From assembly GCA_903930145.1 (NCBI GenBank), contig CAIYXP010000030.1:1-39747 (forward strand): 39,747 bases of DNA. The letters run 5' to 3'. The DNA is from an uncultured Methylococcaceae bacterium (GTDB lineage Bacteria; Pseudomonadota; Gammaproteobacteria; Methylococcales; Methylococcaceae). The position numbers and the translations under genes were made by a program. The stretch's first letter is position 1, and each line of letters opens with the position of its first letter. This document shows positions 26,683 through 35,339 of the stretch, one piece after another. Under the pieces are notes generated by a model. The model was not told where the DNA came from. It saw only the letters and a program-made list of their open reading frames with translations, and ran no database searches.

Positions 26683-27234
26683 ATGAAATTGAGTCGATTT
26701 TTTTTCTTCTTTGCCCTATTGATGGTCGGCACGCCGACAATGGCCGAAAATCAAGATGTTTGGTTGCTGGTGGAGACCGAACCTAGGTTGCTAAAAGTCA
26801 TGTTGGGCAATGAGGAATTGGAGATTTTCCCCCGGGTAGCCATCGGTCAACGCGGGGCTGACTTTGACAAGGCACATGGCGATAAAAAAACCCCCTTAGG
26901 GGAGTATCGGATTGGCTGGGTAAACGAAAATAGTAAATTTCATCGCTTCCTAGGATTAACCTACCCCAATATCGATAATGCCAAACGTGCTTTCCGTGAT
27001 GGGCTTATCGGGGAAGAGACTGTCCGCACCATCATGCGTGCGGAGATGGAAGAGGGCGTACCCCCGCAGAATACGGCTCTTGGAGGCCAAATTGGCATCC
27101 ATGGTTTGGGGGGCGCAGATCGTGAAATCCATGATGCTTTTGACTGGACGGCCGGTTGCATAGCATTGACGAATGAAGAAATCGACCGCCTTTCCAAGTG
27201 GATTAGAAAGGGCACTTTAGTGGTGATTCGTTGA
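26683..27234 (+). CDS. L,D-transpeptidase (YkuD domain), periplasmic
   Basis: This 183-aa protein has a signal peptide cleaved near TMA-EN (residue 21) and a YkuD catalytic domain. The active-site motif is IHGLGG with H140, then DWTAGCIALTNEE with C159, the nucleophile that forms L,D cross-links or attaches proteins to peptidoglycan. The ATG has GGAGCTTTACGT upstream. The next gene is an Lpp-like lipoprotein with a C-terminal lysine, which suggests that this enzyme anchors it; that is inference. Confidence 0.88.
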   Translation: MKLSRFFFFFALLMVGTPTMAENQDVWLLVETEPRLLKVMLGNEELEIFPRVAIGQRGADFDKAHGDKKTPLGEYRIGWVNENSKFHRFLGLTYPNIDNAKRAFRDGLIGEETVRTIMRAEMEEGVPPQNTALGGQIGIHGLGGADREIHDAFDWTAGCIALTNEEIDRLSKWIRKGTLVVIR

Positions 27235-27359
27235 AAATGGGAAAATAATAGTGGAAAACGCAACGATTTTACGGCAAGATAAGCATTGGGTTCCGTCTAT
27301 CCCAATATTGGTTTAGATGATATTGTTTAATCTTTCATGATAGAAAGGAAAGAAACGTT

Positions 27360-27623
27360 ATGATGAAAGCTACCAAGCTCGTAGTAATTCTCCTCGCAAC
27401 CGCTGGCCTGACCGTTGGCTGCGCAAGCAAGAGTGATTTGGAAAAAGTCCAAGCAGATTTGCAGAAAGAAATCGCAAGCGTAAACAGCAAGGCCGAAACG
27501 GCTTTGGAAACAGCACAGCGCGCTGATGAAAATGCTTCAAAGGCTCTGTCTGTTGCCAATAGCACCGCTGCTACGGTCAACACGCAGTTGAATGCTGGCT
27601 TCAAAAAGCACATGCAGAAATAA
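27360..27623 (+). CDS. Lpp-like alanine-zipper lipoprotein
   Basis: This 87-aa lipoprotein has a signal peptide ending at the lipobox before C21 (LTVGC). A long helix follows with alanines at regular heptad positions (ALETAQRADENASKALSVA), as in Lpp/OprI. The C-terminus is KHMQK, so a terminal Lys is available for linkage to peptidoglycan. The ATG is preceded by AAGGAAAG. The protein is the likely outer-membrane-to-wall tether. A strong terminator follows. Confidence 0.85.
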   Translation: MMKATKLVVILLATAGLTVGCASKSDLEKVQADLQKEIASVNSKAETALETAQRADENASKALSVANSTAATVNTQLNAGFKKHMQK

Positions 27624-27661
27624 TTCCAGCGGGGCTGCTAAGCCCCATTGGAACTATTCGG

Positions 27662-27700
27662 AACCCCGGTCAGGCGCAAGCCTTTCCGGGGTTTTGCTTT
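27662..27700 (+). terminator. terminator after the Lpp-like gene
   Basis: AACCCCGG at 27662-27669 pairs with CCGGGGTT at 27686-27693, with an inner AGGC/GCCT pair, and is followed by TTGCTTTT. Confidence 0.85.
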
Positions 27701-27722
27701 TGATCCCTAGAGAATTTCCAAT

Positions 27723-27947
27723 ATGCCACTTCCCTCCCCATTAATTGGCAAATCCCATGATTTGCTTGGTGAAACACCCGTTTTCGCAGAAACGATAGTC
27801 CCCGTGGAAGTCCTGATGGACTACCTGAAGGCTGGGGAATCGCTAGATGCCTTTCTCGACGATTTTCCAAGCGTTTCCCGCGAACATGCGGTTGCCGTGT
27901 TGGAACTCGCGAAATCCTACCTACTTTCTTTAGCGGCTGATGCCTAG
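27723..27947 (+). CDS. DUF433-family protein, orphan antitoxin-like
   Basis: This 74-aa protein ends in a DUF433 winged-helix-like segment (GESLDAFLDDFPSVSREHAVAVL). DUF433 proteins usually precede a DUF5615 (PIN-like) toxin. No such gene follows here; the sequence after the stop is repeat-filled. It may be a solitary regulator or the survivor of a lost pair. Confidence 0.8.
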   Translation: MPLPSPLIGKSHDLLGETPVFAETIVPVEVLMDYLKAGESLDAFLDDFPSVSREHAVAVLELAKSYLLSLAADA

Positions 27948-28017
27948 ACAAAGAATGCCCTTACTAACTGATGACGCAGGGTCCTAGTGTTGATCGGGGT
28001 GCGATAAAAGTGATGCA

Positions 28018-28073
28018 GGAGTGCAAGGCTTGCCGTGCGGGGACATGTTAGGGCAAGGCAAGCCTTGCACTCC
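28018..28073. repeat. 17-bp perfect inverted repeat element
   Basis: Arms 28018-28034 and 28057-28073 are exact inverted copies, reading GGAGTGCAAGGCTTGCC and its complement, around a 22-base loop. The right arm with its flank recurs at 35283-35304, so this is a dispersed family. Confidence 0.85.
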
Positions 28074-28130
28074 CGACGTAATTTCGAACATATCCAGTAG
28101 TCGCGTTCATCACTGTTAATCACACGCGTT

Positions 28131-28208
28131 GGAGCGTCAAAGCTTGCTTTGACTGGCGAAGCGAGCTTTGCTTTTCAATTGTCCTGTCAAAGCAAGCTTT
28201 GACGCTCC
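28131..28208. repeat. 23-bp perfect inverted repeat element
   Basis: Arms at 28131-28153 and 28186-28208 pair without mismatch around a 32-base loop. Each begins GGAGCGTCAAAGC and is itself partly self-complementary. An outer CACGC/GCGTG pair extends the stem. The element resembles a mobile miniature or palindromic repeat; no gene lies in it. Confidence 0.85.
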
Positions 28209-28378
28209 AGCGTGTTATATAATGTGTTCGCGGTCAGTGATGACATCTGGCCGGGGTATTGATAAACATGGCCTGACGGGTCTACAAGGTTGATTAACCC
28301 ATTTTGTGGACTAGGAGAATGCGTTTTAGGAAGGAATCGACCAGTCGGACTTGTCGGGTTGACTAACCGAGAAAAACC

Positions 28379-29100
28379 ATGAGAATTTTCAACCAACTAA
28401 CCAACCAACCAACCAACTCATTCTTGCACTGCTGCTTCTTGCCTTCACCAGCATTAGCTTGGCAGCTCCGATAATACTCTCAACCCCGAGTGGTCTGAAC
28501 CCGGGCGACAAGTTCCGCTTTATCTTCGAGACCTCTGGTACGAGGAATGCCACTTCTTCCGATATTGCCGATTACAATAGCTTCGTCAACACCCAAGCCA
28601 GCGGTGCAACTTACAATGGCCTGACGGTCAACTGGGCTGCCATAGGCTCAACGGCAACAGTCAATGCAAGGGATAATGTCGGCGGTTTCGGCACCTTGGT
28701 TCCGGTTTACCTCGTCACCGGAACCAAGGTGGCGAATGATCTGACCACCAACGCCGATGGGTTGTGGGGAACAACAACCACTCAATCTTTGTTGGCAGCA
28801 GTGAACATTGATATTTTGGGCAATTCACTGGTAGCACAGGGTGTGTTTACAGGTACAAATCCTGACGGCACGAGGAGTGGTTTTTCCTCTCTTGGAGACA
28901 ACACTGTCTCTGTTGGCTTTAATTCGATGGCAAACTATCTTTGGATGAATTCTACTTATTTACGCCCATCTTCTTCTTCAGGTTTCTATGCCCTCTCATC
29001 CGAATTGACGGTTCCCGAACCCGACAGCCTAGCATTGTTAGCGATTGGCTTGGTTGGCATGGTGGCGGCGCGGAGGCGGGGCATTAGCAAAGCCAGTTAA
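28379..29100 (+). CDS. PEP-CTERM sorted protein, signal peptide out of frame
   Basis: The body from the in-frame TTG at 28459 encodes about 213 aa ending in VPEPDSLALLAIGLVGM followed by ARRRG, the PEP-CTERM sorting signal used by exosortase for export and surface release. The middle is Thr/Ser/Asn/Gly-rich and probably a surface or matrix protein. A signal peptide (LILALLLLAFTSISLA) is in frame with the body but no start codon precedes it. The only ATG (28379, MRIF) is in another frame, separated from it by an AACC tetranucleotide tract. One added AACC unit restores a single reading frame. So the gene is phase-off, broken, or affected by a sequence error. An exosortase gene is not in this window. 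Confidence 0.75.
28391..28418. repeat. tetranucleotide tract (AACC)n in a signal-peptide region
   Basis: Seven tetranucleotide units (AACC or AACT), four of them perfect AACC in a row, lie between the ATG at 28379 and the hydrophobic core of the PEP-CTERM signal peptide. A length change of one unit shifts the reading frame. Confidence 0.85.
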
Positions 29101-29160
29101 TCGTTAAGTTTGCGGGGCGGCAAGCCTTTGCCTCCCTTGACTCACTGCCATTAAGTTAAG

Positions 29161-29301
29161 CCGTCATACCGGCATGGATGCCGGTATCCAGGCCATGGAC
29201 GGTAACTTGATGGTTTGGCATTTGCCCGATTTGACTGCTGCCCAAGCGGACAGATTGCCGTCCATGGACGCTGGATTTCGGCATCCTTGCCGAAATGACG
29301 G
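29161..29301. repeat. MITE-like palindromic element
   Basis: The 141-bp segment begins CCGTCAT and ends ATGACGG. It also holds CCATGGACGGTAA near 29194 inverted as TTGCCGTCCATGG near 29255 (one mismatch), and an internal small dyad ACCGGCATGGATGCCGGT. This layered structure is typical of non-autonomous palindromic elements. It lies between a rightward PEP-CTERM gene and a leftward SPOR gene. Confidence 0.7.
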
Positions 29302-29355
29302 TCCTTCAGCATTTGTGTATAACGACGAGCGCCAGAGCGTGGGAACAATCAATTT

Positions 29356-30048
29356 TTAGCGTTTGCTTGGCTTTTGTGGTGGGGTAGCAGCGGGTTTAGT
29401 CACGGCTTTTTGCACCACGCTGTCAACTTGATTGTTGCGCAAATAGGTTCTAACTTTATCCGCGTCAGCCAGACTTTTGAACGGGCCTATTTTGACCCGG
29501 TTCCAAGCGGTATTTTCGATTTTGACATTTTCAATATGGGACTTGATCTTCAGCTCAGAAAGTCTACCCTTTAAATTGGCAGCGTCCAAGGGATTGGCGA
29601 ACGAGCCGACTTGCAGCAGATATTGCCCCGCTTGAGGTTTCTTGCTCAAGCTCTCTTGGTTTTTCAAGTTTTTGATCTCGCTCTCAGGAATAATCGCTTC
29701 CTTTTCCGGCAAAATCTTATAAAACGTGAATCTAGGCTCCGGTGGCTTAACCGCAACGGGATTAGGTTCCTGACCCTGCTTCTTATTATCCGCAGCATTG
29801 GGTTTGCCGGTTTTTTTTACGCCCGGTTTGACCGGGGGCAAAGCCAGCGGATTGGCGTTGGCCTGGTCTGCGGTTGGGTTAGGCGGCAGGGGACTTTGAG
29901 TCTGTTCTTGGTGGCGGGAAATCACAACCCAGCCGACCGCAGCAGCGGCGACAGCCACGACCACGGCCAGCAAGAGCCATAGCCCTGTTCGGCTTTTCTT
30001 CTCTTCAAAGCGGTATCGATTATCTGGAAAACGGTGTTTATAGTCCAT
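29356..30048 (-). CDS. SPOR-domain inner-membrane protein (FtsN-like)
   Basis: This protein of about 230 aa has a short cytosolic N-terminus, one membrane helix (LWLLLAVVVAVAAAAVGWVV), a long Pro/Lys-rich periplasmic linker, and a C-terminal SPOR domain at about 140-215 (QYLLQVGSFANPLDAANLK and RVKIGPFKSLADADKV). SPOR domains bind denuded peptidoglycan at the division site. It directly follows argS, an arrangement seen for ftsN-like genes in many proteobacteria. The ATG at 30048 is preferred; a GTG at 30057 overlaps the argS stop. Confidence 0.85.
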   Translation of the reverse strand: MDYKHRFPDNRYRFEEKKSRTGLWLLLAVVVAVAAAAVGWVVISRHQEQTQSPLPPNPTADQANANPLALPPVKPGVKKTGKPNAADNKKQGQEPNPVAVKPPEPRFTFYKILPEKEAIIPESEIKNLKNQESLSKKPQAGQYLLQVGSFANPLDAANLKGRLSELKIKSHIENVKIENTAWNRVKIGPFKSLADADKVRTYLRNNQVDSVVQKAVTKPAATPPQKPSKR

Positions 30049-30056
30049 GGAATGCA

Positions 30057-31817
30057 CTACATCGATTCGGGGGCACTGACATCCAGCAGGCGCAGGCCAT
30101 TGAGCAGCACCTGCCGCACGGCGGCGATTAGGTTGAGGCGGGCATCACGTAACCCCGCGTCTTCAACCAAAAATTGGTGGGCATTGTAATAGGCGTGAAG
30201 TTCTGAAGCCAATTCTCGCAGATAGTGTACCAGATGATGAGGCGCATGTTGCATGGCAGAACTCTCCACAACCTCAGGGTAACGCGATAAAGTCGTCAAG
30301 AGGGTAGCCTCATGCGGGGCGGTAAGGCGTTCCAGATGGTTCATACCCAGCACCACATCGCGTGGCAGACCCTTTTCATCCAGTTGGCGGAACACGCTGC
30401 ATATACGAGCATGGGCATACTGAACGTAATAAACCGGGTTCTCATTGGTGTTCGAGGTGGCAAGGCGAAGATCGAAGTCCATGTGCTGGTCGGATTTGCG
30501 CATGGCGTAAAAAAACCTCGCCGCATCTTTGCCCACCTCGTTGCGCAATTGACGCAAAGTCACAAATTCCCCGGAACGGGTGGACATTTGCACCTTCTCC
30601 TCGCCCCGATAAAGCACGGCAAACTGCACCAGCAAAACATCCAATTGCGACGGGTTGCCACCTAGGGCTTCGATGGCCGCTTTGACACGAGGAATATAAC
30701 CATGATGGTCGGCTCCCCAGATATTGATCAAATAATCAAAGCCACGCTCCAATTTATCCATGTGATAAGCAATGTCCGAGGCGAAATAAGTCATCTGCCC
30801 GTTTTCACGGACGACGACGCGATCTTTCTCGTCTCCCAACTGGCTGGAGGCAAACCAAACAGCGCCCTCTTTTTCGTACAAATGCCCACTCGCACGAAGT
30901 TTGTCCAATGAACGCTCAACCGCCTTGGATTCGGCTAGGCTGCGCTCGGAAAACCATTCTTCATACTCCACGCCAAACTCGGCCAAATCCATGCGAATAT
31001 CGTCGAGAATGCTGTTCAAGCCAGCATCAAACACACGTCGGTAGCCTTCAGGCCCTAGCAAGTCTTTGGCACGGGCCACGACGGCATCAATATAGGTTTC
31101 CTTGTCGCCGCCTTGAGGTTCGTCCGGCGGCAACCCGTCCAAGACTTTATTAGCCGGGTGCAAATAATCGGAACATGCGGTTTTTAGTAGTTCTTGCGCA
31201 ATGTCACGGACATATTCACCCCGATAGCCATTGCTGGGAAAGGCCAAGACTTCACCGCACTCCTCCAAATAACGCAGCCACACGCTGGCGGCGAGAATAT
31301 CCATTTGGCGACCCGCATCATTGACATAATATTCCCGATGGACTTTAAACCCTGCTGCTGACAAGAGGTTGGCAACGGCTGATCCATAGGCCGCCCCGCG
31401 CCCATGGCCGACATGCAAGGGTCCTGTCGGGTTGGCAGACACATACTCGACGAGTACGCTTTTACCCGCCCCGGCTTCGCTAAGGCCAAACTCGCGCCCT
31501 TCCTCTAGGATTTGCTGAACAATGGAGAACTGCGCCTTGGGGTCAATGAAAAAATTGATGAAGCCTGGACCCGCAATCTCCGATTTCAACACAGCGGGAT
31601 GAAAGGGCAGGGCGGTGATGATTTTTTCTGCCAGTTGCCGGGGGTTGCTTTTGGTTGTTTTGGCGAGAGTCATTGCCAAATTGGTGGCATAATCGCCATG
31701 ACGGGGGTCGCGGGCGCGTTCGACCATCACTGAAGCCTCCGCATCGGCGACTAATTCGCCTTGGGATTTCAGCATGTCGATAGCGGATTGAAGCAAGTGT
31801 TCCAGACGTTTTTTCAT
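30057..31817 (-). CDS. argS: arginyl-tRNA synthetase
   Basis: This class I synthetase of about 586 aa charges tRNA-Arg. The N-terminal tRNA-recognition domain precedes [14 protein letters not shown] (the HIGH-type motif as HVGH), followed by [10 protein letters not shown] in the KMSK position, and the C-terminal helical DALR domain near the end. The ATG at 31817 ([10 protein letters not shown]) fits the family better than the upstream start of the longer frame. The SPOR gene follows immediately. Confidence 0.95.
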   Translation of the reverse strand: MKKRLEHLLQSAIDMLKSQGELVADAEASVMVERARDPRHGDYATNLAMTLAKTTKSNPRQLAEKIITALPFHPAVLKSEIAGPGFINFFIDPKAQFSIVQQILEEGREFGLSEAGAGKSVLVEYVSANPTGPLHVGHGRGAAYGSAVANLLSAAGFKVHREYYVNDAGRQMDILAASVWLRYLEECGEVLAFPSNGYRGEYVRDIAQELLKTACSDYLHPANKVLDGLPPDEPQGGDKETYIDAVVARAKDLLGPEGYRRVFDAGLNSILDDIRMDLAEFGVEYEEWFSERSLAESKAVERSLDKLRASGHLYEKEGAVWFASSQLGDEKDRVVVRENGQMTYFASDIAYHMDKLERGFDYLINIWGADHHGYIPRVKAAIEALGGNPSQLDVLLVQFAVLYRGEEKVQMSTRSGEFVTLRQLRNEVGKDAARFFYAMRKSDQHMDFDLRLATSNTNENPVYYVQYAHARICSVFRQLDEKGLPRDVVLGMNHLERLTAPHEATLLTTLSRYPEVVESSAMQHAPHHLVHYLRELASELHAYYNAHQFLVEDAGLRDARLNLIAAVRQVLLNGLRLLDVSAPESM

Positions 31818-31898
31818 TATTTTAGGGGTAGTGCCGAAGAAGTTGGGCTGCAATCGGGTATTATCCTAAAATCCGGGGGTTGCTGGCAATTGAACAAT

Positions 31899-32394
31899 AT
31901 GTTTTCATCAATTCTCAATTCTGACCAACCTTATCAAGATGGGGATTTCATCGTCGAGCGGCGCTTTGGGCGCGGCGGACATCAAACGCTGGCTGAACCG
32001 CTACATTGCCCGCAATCAGTCGGATTTCTTCATCCACAAACGCTTGCGGGAGGCGCTGGCGGAAGACTTGGACATGTTCATCAAAACCGAGGTGTTGAAC
32101 GCCAACCAATTATTGGTGGAGAGTTTAGTGTATTTATTAGGCTTGGACGTGCAACGGCTATACCGGGAAGTGGCGGGTGTGGTGTTGACCCGGCCCAACC
32201 GGCACGGACAATCGGTGTTAGTATTATTCCGCGACTGCGGGTTTGACAGTTCTGCCGACTGGTTGCAAGCCAAACTCAAAGAACACCCCGCCGACAGGCT
32301 ATACACCAACGACCCGGCTTCGCTGACATTTGAAGGTTGCGAACGTTTTGAGTCCATAGAAGAAGTATTCGCGTTGCAATTTGGGAGAGATTGA
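31899..32394 (+). pseudogene. C-terminal remnant of a type III-like DNA methyltransferase (Mod)
   Basis: From an ATG at 31899, MFSSILNSDQPYQDGDFIVE reads in one frame, then shifts near 31970 into DIKRWLNRYIARNQSDFFIH, HKRLREALAEDLDMFIKTEVL and VESLVYLLGLDVQRLY, ending FALQFGRD. The second part resembles the C-terminus of type III-type modification methylases. No catalytic DPPY or SAM-binding motif is present, and the step from NANQLL to VESLVYLLGL looks like an internal deletion. A nonfunctional remnant. It is followed within 2 bp by DUF4160, suggesting an old operon. Confidence 0.6.
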
Positions 32395-32395
32395 T

Positions 32396-32665
32396 ATGCC
32401 AACCATTAGCATGTTTTACGGTATTATTGTTTATATGTATTTCTTCGATAACGAGCGCCATAAACTACCCCATATTCATGCAAAATATCAAGGGCAGACT
32501 GCCGCATTTTCGATTATTGATGGTGTTTTGCTTACAGGTGAGATTCCTATTTCAAAAGCAAAACTGGTGCAAGCTTGGATTGAAATACATCGTGAAGAAT
32601 TATTGGCTGATTGGGAACTTGCCGTAATCGGCGAACCTACATTCCGTATTGATCCACTAAAATAG
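32396..32665 (+). CDS. DUF4160 protein
   Basis: This 89-aa protein starts MPTISMFYGIIVYMYFFDNE and contains HKLPHIHAKYQG, the signature of DUF4160. The ATG at 32396 has GGGAGAG upstream. DUF4160 genes commonly pair with DUF2442, as here, in putative toxin-antitoxin or accessory modules of unproven activity. Confidence 0.85.
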   Translation: MPTISMFYGIIVYMYFFDNERHKLPHIHAKYQGQTAAFSIIDGVLLTGEIPISKAKLVQAWIEIHREELLADWELAVIGEPTFRIDPLK

Positions 32666-32675
32666 GATTTTAACT

Positions 32676-32948
32676 TTGGAAACTATTATTCGAGTGATAC
32701 CACGTGAAGACTTCCACTTGGAATTGACATTCAACACGGGCGAAAGTAAGTTGTTCGATGCCCGACCCTACTTAGATCGTGGTGCTTTTCAGCGACTAAA
32801 AGATGTAACCGCTTTTCGGCAAGCATATGTAGCTTTTGATACGGTTTGCTGGCCGAATGGCTTGGATATTGCCCCAGAGACACTTTATGATCGTTCTACT
32901 TTGCTTGGAACTAACTTGCTACCAGAGAATTTGCAAACAAACGTTTAG
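32676..32948 (+). CDS. DUF2442 protein
   Basis: This 90-aa protein matches DUF2442 (LELTFNTGESKLFDARPYLD and CWPNGLDIAPETLYD). It begins with TTG at 32676, preceded by AGGA, and follows DUF4160 by 10 bp. The two are likely co-translated partners of a small module; which one is the toxin, if either, is unknown. Confidence 0.85.
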   Translation: METIIRVIPREDFHLELTFNTGESKLFDARPYLDRGAFQRLKDVTAFRQAYVAFDTVCWPNGLDIAPETLYDRSTLLGTNLLPENLQTNV

Positions 32949-32961
32949 AGGTTGCTGTTAA

Positions 32962-33198
32962 ATGAAAACTGCTATTTCCATTCCCGATCCAGTTTTTAAG
33001 TCCGCAGAAGTTCTAGCTTCGCGTTTGGGCCTTTCTCGAAGTGAGTTATATGCCAGAGCATTGGAAAGCTATGTAAACTTCAATGATCCTCAATTGGTTA
33101 CTGCACGTTTGAATGAACTTTATACAAGCGAAAAAGCGGAAGTTCCCTCTGATGTTATGACTGCTCAGATGAATTTAATTGATGACGAGGGTTGGTAG
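32962..33198 (+). CDS. ribbon-helix-helix antitoxin (MazE/PemI-type partner)
   Basis: This 78-aa protein has an N-terminal ribbon-helix-helix (KTAISIPDPVFKSAEVLASR followed by LGLSRSELYARALES) and a C-terminal acidic tail that would cover the toxin. It overlaps the next gene at TAGTG. It should bind its own promoter and neutralise the PemK-like toxin. Confidence 0.87.
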   Translation: MKTAISIPDPVFKSAEVLASRLGLSRSELYARALESYVNFNDPQLVTARLNELYTSEKAEVPSDVMTAQMNLIDDEGW

Positions 33199-33536
33199 TG
33201 CGTCGAGGTGAGATATGGTGGGCTTCTTTAGCAGAACCTCAAGGCTCAGGGCCGGGTTTTCGCCGCCCCGTGGTCGTCATACAGGCGAATTCTTTCAACG
33301 AAAGTCGAATTCAGACAGTGGTGGTGGCTGTCATCACCTCCAATCTTGCACTCGCCATGACACCAGGGAATGTTCGTTTGCCCTCAAAGCAGACCAAGCT
33401 TTCTAAAGATTCTGTTGTGAACGTGTCGCAGCTTTTGACGGTGGATCGGTCGCTGCTGACTGAGTGCATCGGACGCATTCCTGAACCTCGCATGGCTGAG
33501 ATTGAAGCAGGGTTACGCTTGGTTTTGGGAATTTGA
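33198..33536 (+). CDS. MazF/PemK-family endoribonuclease toxin
   Basis: This 112-aa toxin starts VRRGEIWWASLAEPQGSGPG, the MazF fold, with RRPVVVIQANSFN and VITSNLALA following. The start is the GTG at 33198, overlapping the antitoxin stop, rather than the TTG two codons earlier. It cleaves mRNA when free of its antitoxin. The fold appears intact. Confidence 0.87.
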   Translation: MRRGEIWWASLAEPQGSGPGFRRPVVVIQANSFNESRIQTVVVAVITSNLALAMTPGNVRLPSKQTKLSKDSVVNVSQLLTVDRSLLTECIGRIPEPRMAEIEAGLRLVLGI

Positions 33537-33537
33537 T

Positions 33538-33864
33538 ATGCGTAGCAATAGCAAAATGCCAACCGATAAACGCTCCGGCCACCTTCGCCTTAAACAATCC
33601 CTAGTTTTGCGCGATGCGCTGGCGGCGGAATTGGGCTTGGATTTGCCCAAAGCCATGTCGCAGCTTTACAACGTCGAGGACGGCATCGGCGCGGCACGGG
33701 CTTTGGACGAAGGCCGCTATGTTCATGCCTTGGCTTCGATTTGCAAAGGCGACCCTGACCGGCTGGCCCGTTTGGATGAAGCGGTGCGTCAGGCTTGCGG
33801 GAAAGCCAAGTTTGCCCCGCGCTATGCCCAATATCTCGCCTTATTGAAGTTTGCCTATATTTGA
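33538..33864 (+). pseudogene. N-terminal remnant of a DEAD/DEAH-type helicase
   Basis: This 108-codon frame starts MRSNSKMPTDKRSGHLRLKQ one base after the pemK stop and ends at RYAQYLALLKFAYI. The first hundred residues look like the N-terminus of the large helicase that accompanies type III-like Mod proteins, in which the FxPRYAQYLALL segment is followed by several hundred more residues, absent here. No Walker motif is present. The assignment rests on my memory of that family and is tentative. Truncation likely left only this stub. Confidence 0.5.
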
Positions 33865-34287
33865 AACCCGATGCCAAGGGCAAATTTGGTGCTAATGTGC
33901 AAAGCCAAGCTCGGTTGAAGCTGATGAACCATGCCAAAACGGGTTTTTTTGGGTTGGGCGAAGAAAAGGTTCACTATTTTCGGGATCATCCCACGCCATG
34001 CCAAGAACTTTGGACTAGGAAAAATAACCGTTAATCCAAAATCAGGATGCGTTAAGCCTAGTGACACCAATTAGTTTAAAATAAACAAGCTGTGTGGGTA
34101 GTCTAGCCTCCAATGCCGCTAACTATTCATGCTTAATTTTCTAGTTTTTGGGGCGCGAGGCTTGTCTTGCATTGATTTTTAAGGGTCTGCACCCTTATTT
34201 AAGGCAAGCCTAACACTCCAATTTGGCTTGACTTAATGGCAATGGCCTGACTAGCTATCGTATATTCAATGATAAAGGTAAGTGTTT
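33865..34287. other. gene-free stretch with a degenerate repeat
   Basis: No gene is supported. A small hairpin TAAGGGT-ctgc-ACCCTTA lies at 34180-34197, followed by AAGGCAAGCC and ACACTCC, a decayed relative of the dispersed element seen at 28018-28073 and 35283-35304. The region also presumably holds the promoter of the glycosyltransferase gene. Confidence 0.45.
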
Positions 34288-35238
34288 ATGGATGATTTTC
34301 AAGGCATCACTATTGCCGTAATTATTCCTTGTTTTAACGAGGAAGTGGCCATTCCTTCCGTGGTGGAGGATTTTCGCAAGGCTTTGCCAACCGCACAAAT
34401 TTATGTTTATGACAATCAATCGTCTGATCGTACCGCCGAGGTCGCAACCCAAGCCGGTGCCATTGTCGATTTTGAGCCTTTTCCCGGCAAGGGCAACGTC
34501 ATGCGGCGCATGTTTAGCGACATCGATGCCGATGTCTATGTGTTGGTGGATGGCGACGACACCTATGACAGCACGGCTGCCCCCGGCATGATTCGATTGT
34601 TGCTTGACCAAAAATTAGACATGGTCAATGGTGTCCGCGTCACCGAGCAAAAAGAGGCATATCGTTTCGGCCACCGTTTCGGCAATGTTATGCTCACTCA
34701 AATGGTCGCCATGATTTTCGGCAGGCAATTTACAGACATGTTGTCAGGCTATCGCATTTTTTCTCGCCGTTTCGTCAAATCTTTCCCGGCTTTGGCACAA
34801 GGCTTTGAGATAGAGACCGAATTGACCATCCACGCACTCGAACTTCGTATGAAGACTGCGGAAGTACCCACTCCCTATAAAGAGCGTCCTGAAGGTTCCG
34901 AGTCAAAACTAAACACCATCCGCGATGGCATTCGCATCTTGCGAACCATTACGGCCTTGATTAAAGAAGAGAGGCCCGTATTGTTCTTCGGGGTCTTGAC
35001 CGCGCTACTGGCCTTGCTTTCCATAGCGCTGGCAGTGCCGGTGGTGTTGGAATACTGGCAAACCGGTTTGGTGCCGCGTTTCCCAACCGCCATCCTGTCA
35101 GCTTCCATCATGTTGCTGGCCTTCTTGTCATTATCCTGTGGATTGATTCTCGATAGCGTGTCACGCGGTCGGCGGGAGTTAAAGCGTCTGGCTTATCTTG
35201 CCATTCCAGCGCCAAGTTGGCCTAAGACTAGTGCATGA
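34288..35238 (+). CDS. family 2 glycosyltransferase with C-terminal membrane helices
   Basis: This protein of about 316 aa has a GT-A fold: VIIPCFNEE near the start, VYDNQSSDRTAEVA, and the metal-binding VDGDDTYD. SGYRIFSRRFVKSFP and a following ELTIHALE segment form the acceptor region, and two hydrophobic helices near 230-250 and 265-290 anchor it. Such enzymes transfer sugars to polyprenyl phosphate or surface polymers. The ATG at 34288 with AAGGTAAG upstream is preferred over the GTG at 34282. No other polysaccharide genes are adjacent. Confidence 0.87.
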   Translation: MDDFQGITIAVIIPCFNEEVAIPSVVEDFRKALPTAQIYVYDNQSSDRTAEVATQAGAIVDFEPFPGKGNVMRRMFSDIDADVYVLVDGDDTYDSTAAPGMIRLLLDQKLDMVNGVRVTEQKEAYRFGHRFGNVMLTQMVAMIFGRQFTDMLSGYRIFSRRFVKSFPALAQGFEIETELTIHALELRMKTAEVPTPYKERPEGSESKLNTIRDGIRILRTITALIKEERPVLFFGVLTALLALLSIALAVPVVLEYWQTGLVPRFPTAILSASIMLLAFLSLSCGLILDSVSRGRRELKRLAYLAIPAPSWPKTSA

Positions 35239-35282
35239 ATGGAATGCAGGGGTTCAACTCTTGCCTTGCGAGTTCAGGTTCA

Positions 35283-35304
35283 GGCAAGGCAAGCCTTGCA
35301 CTCC
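35283..35304. repeat. copy of a dispersed palindromic repeat
   Basis: The 22-base segment containing GCAAGGCAAGCCTTGC and CACTCC is identical to 28052-28073. The core GCAAGGC-AA-GCCTTGC is self-complementary. It lies between the convergent glycosyltransferase and histidine-kinase genes. Confidence 0.75.
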
Positions 35305-35339
35305 AAACCTTATACACTTGTCCGAGCCATTGTTAAAAT

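Noticed and set aside
27723-27947. Complete DUF433-DUF5615 toxin-antitoxin pair
   Set aside because: No DUF5615-like frame follows; the next several hundred bases are inverted repeats.
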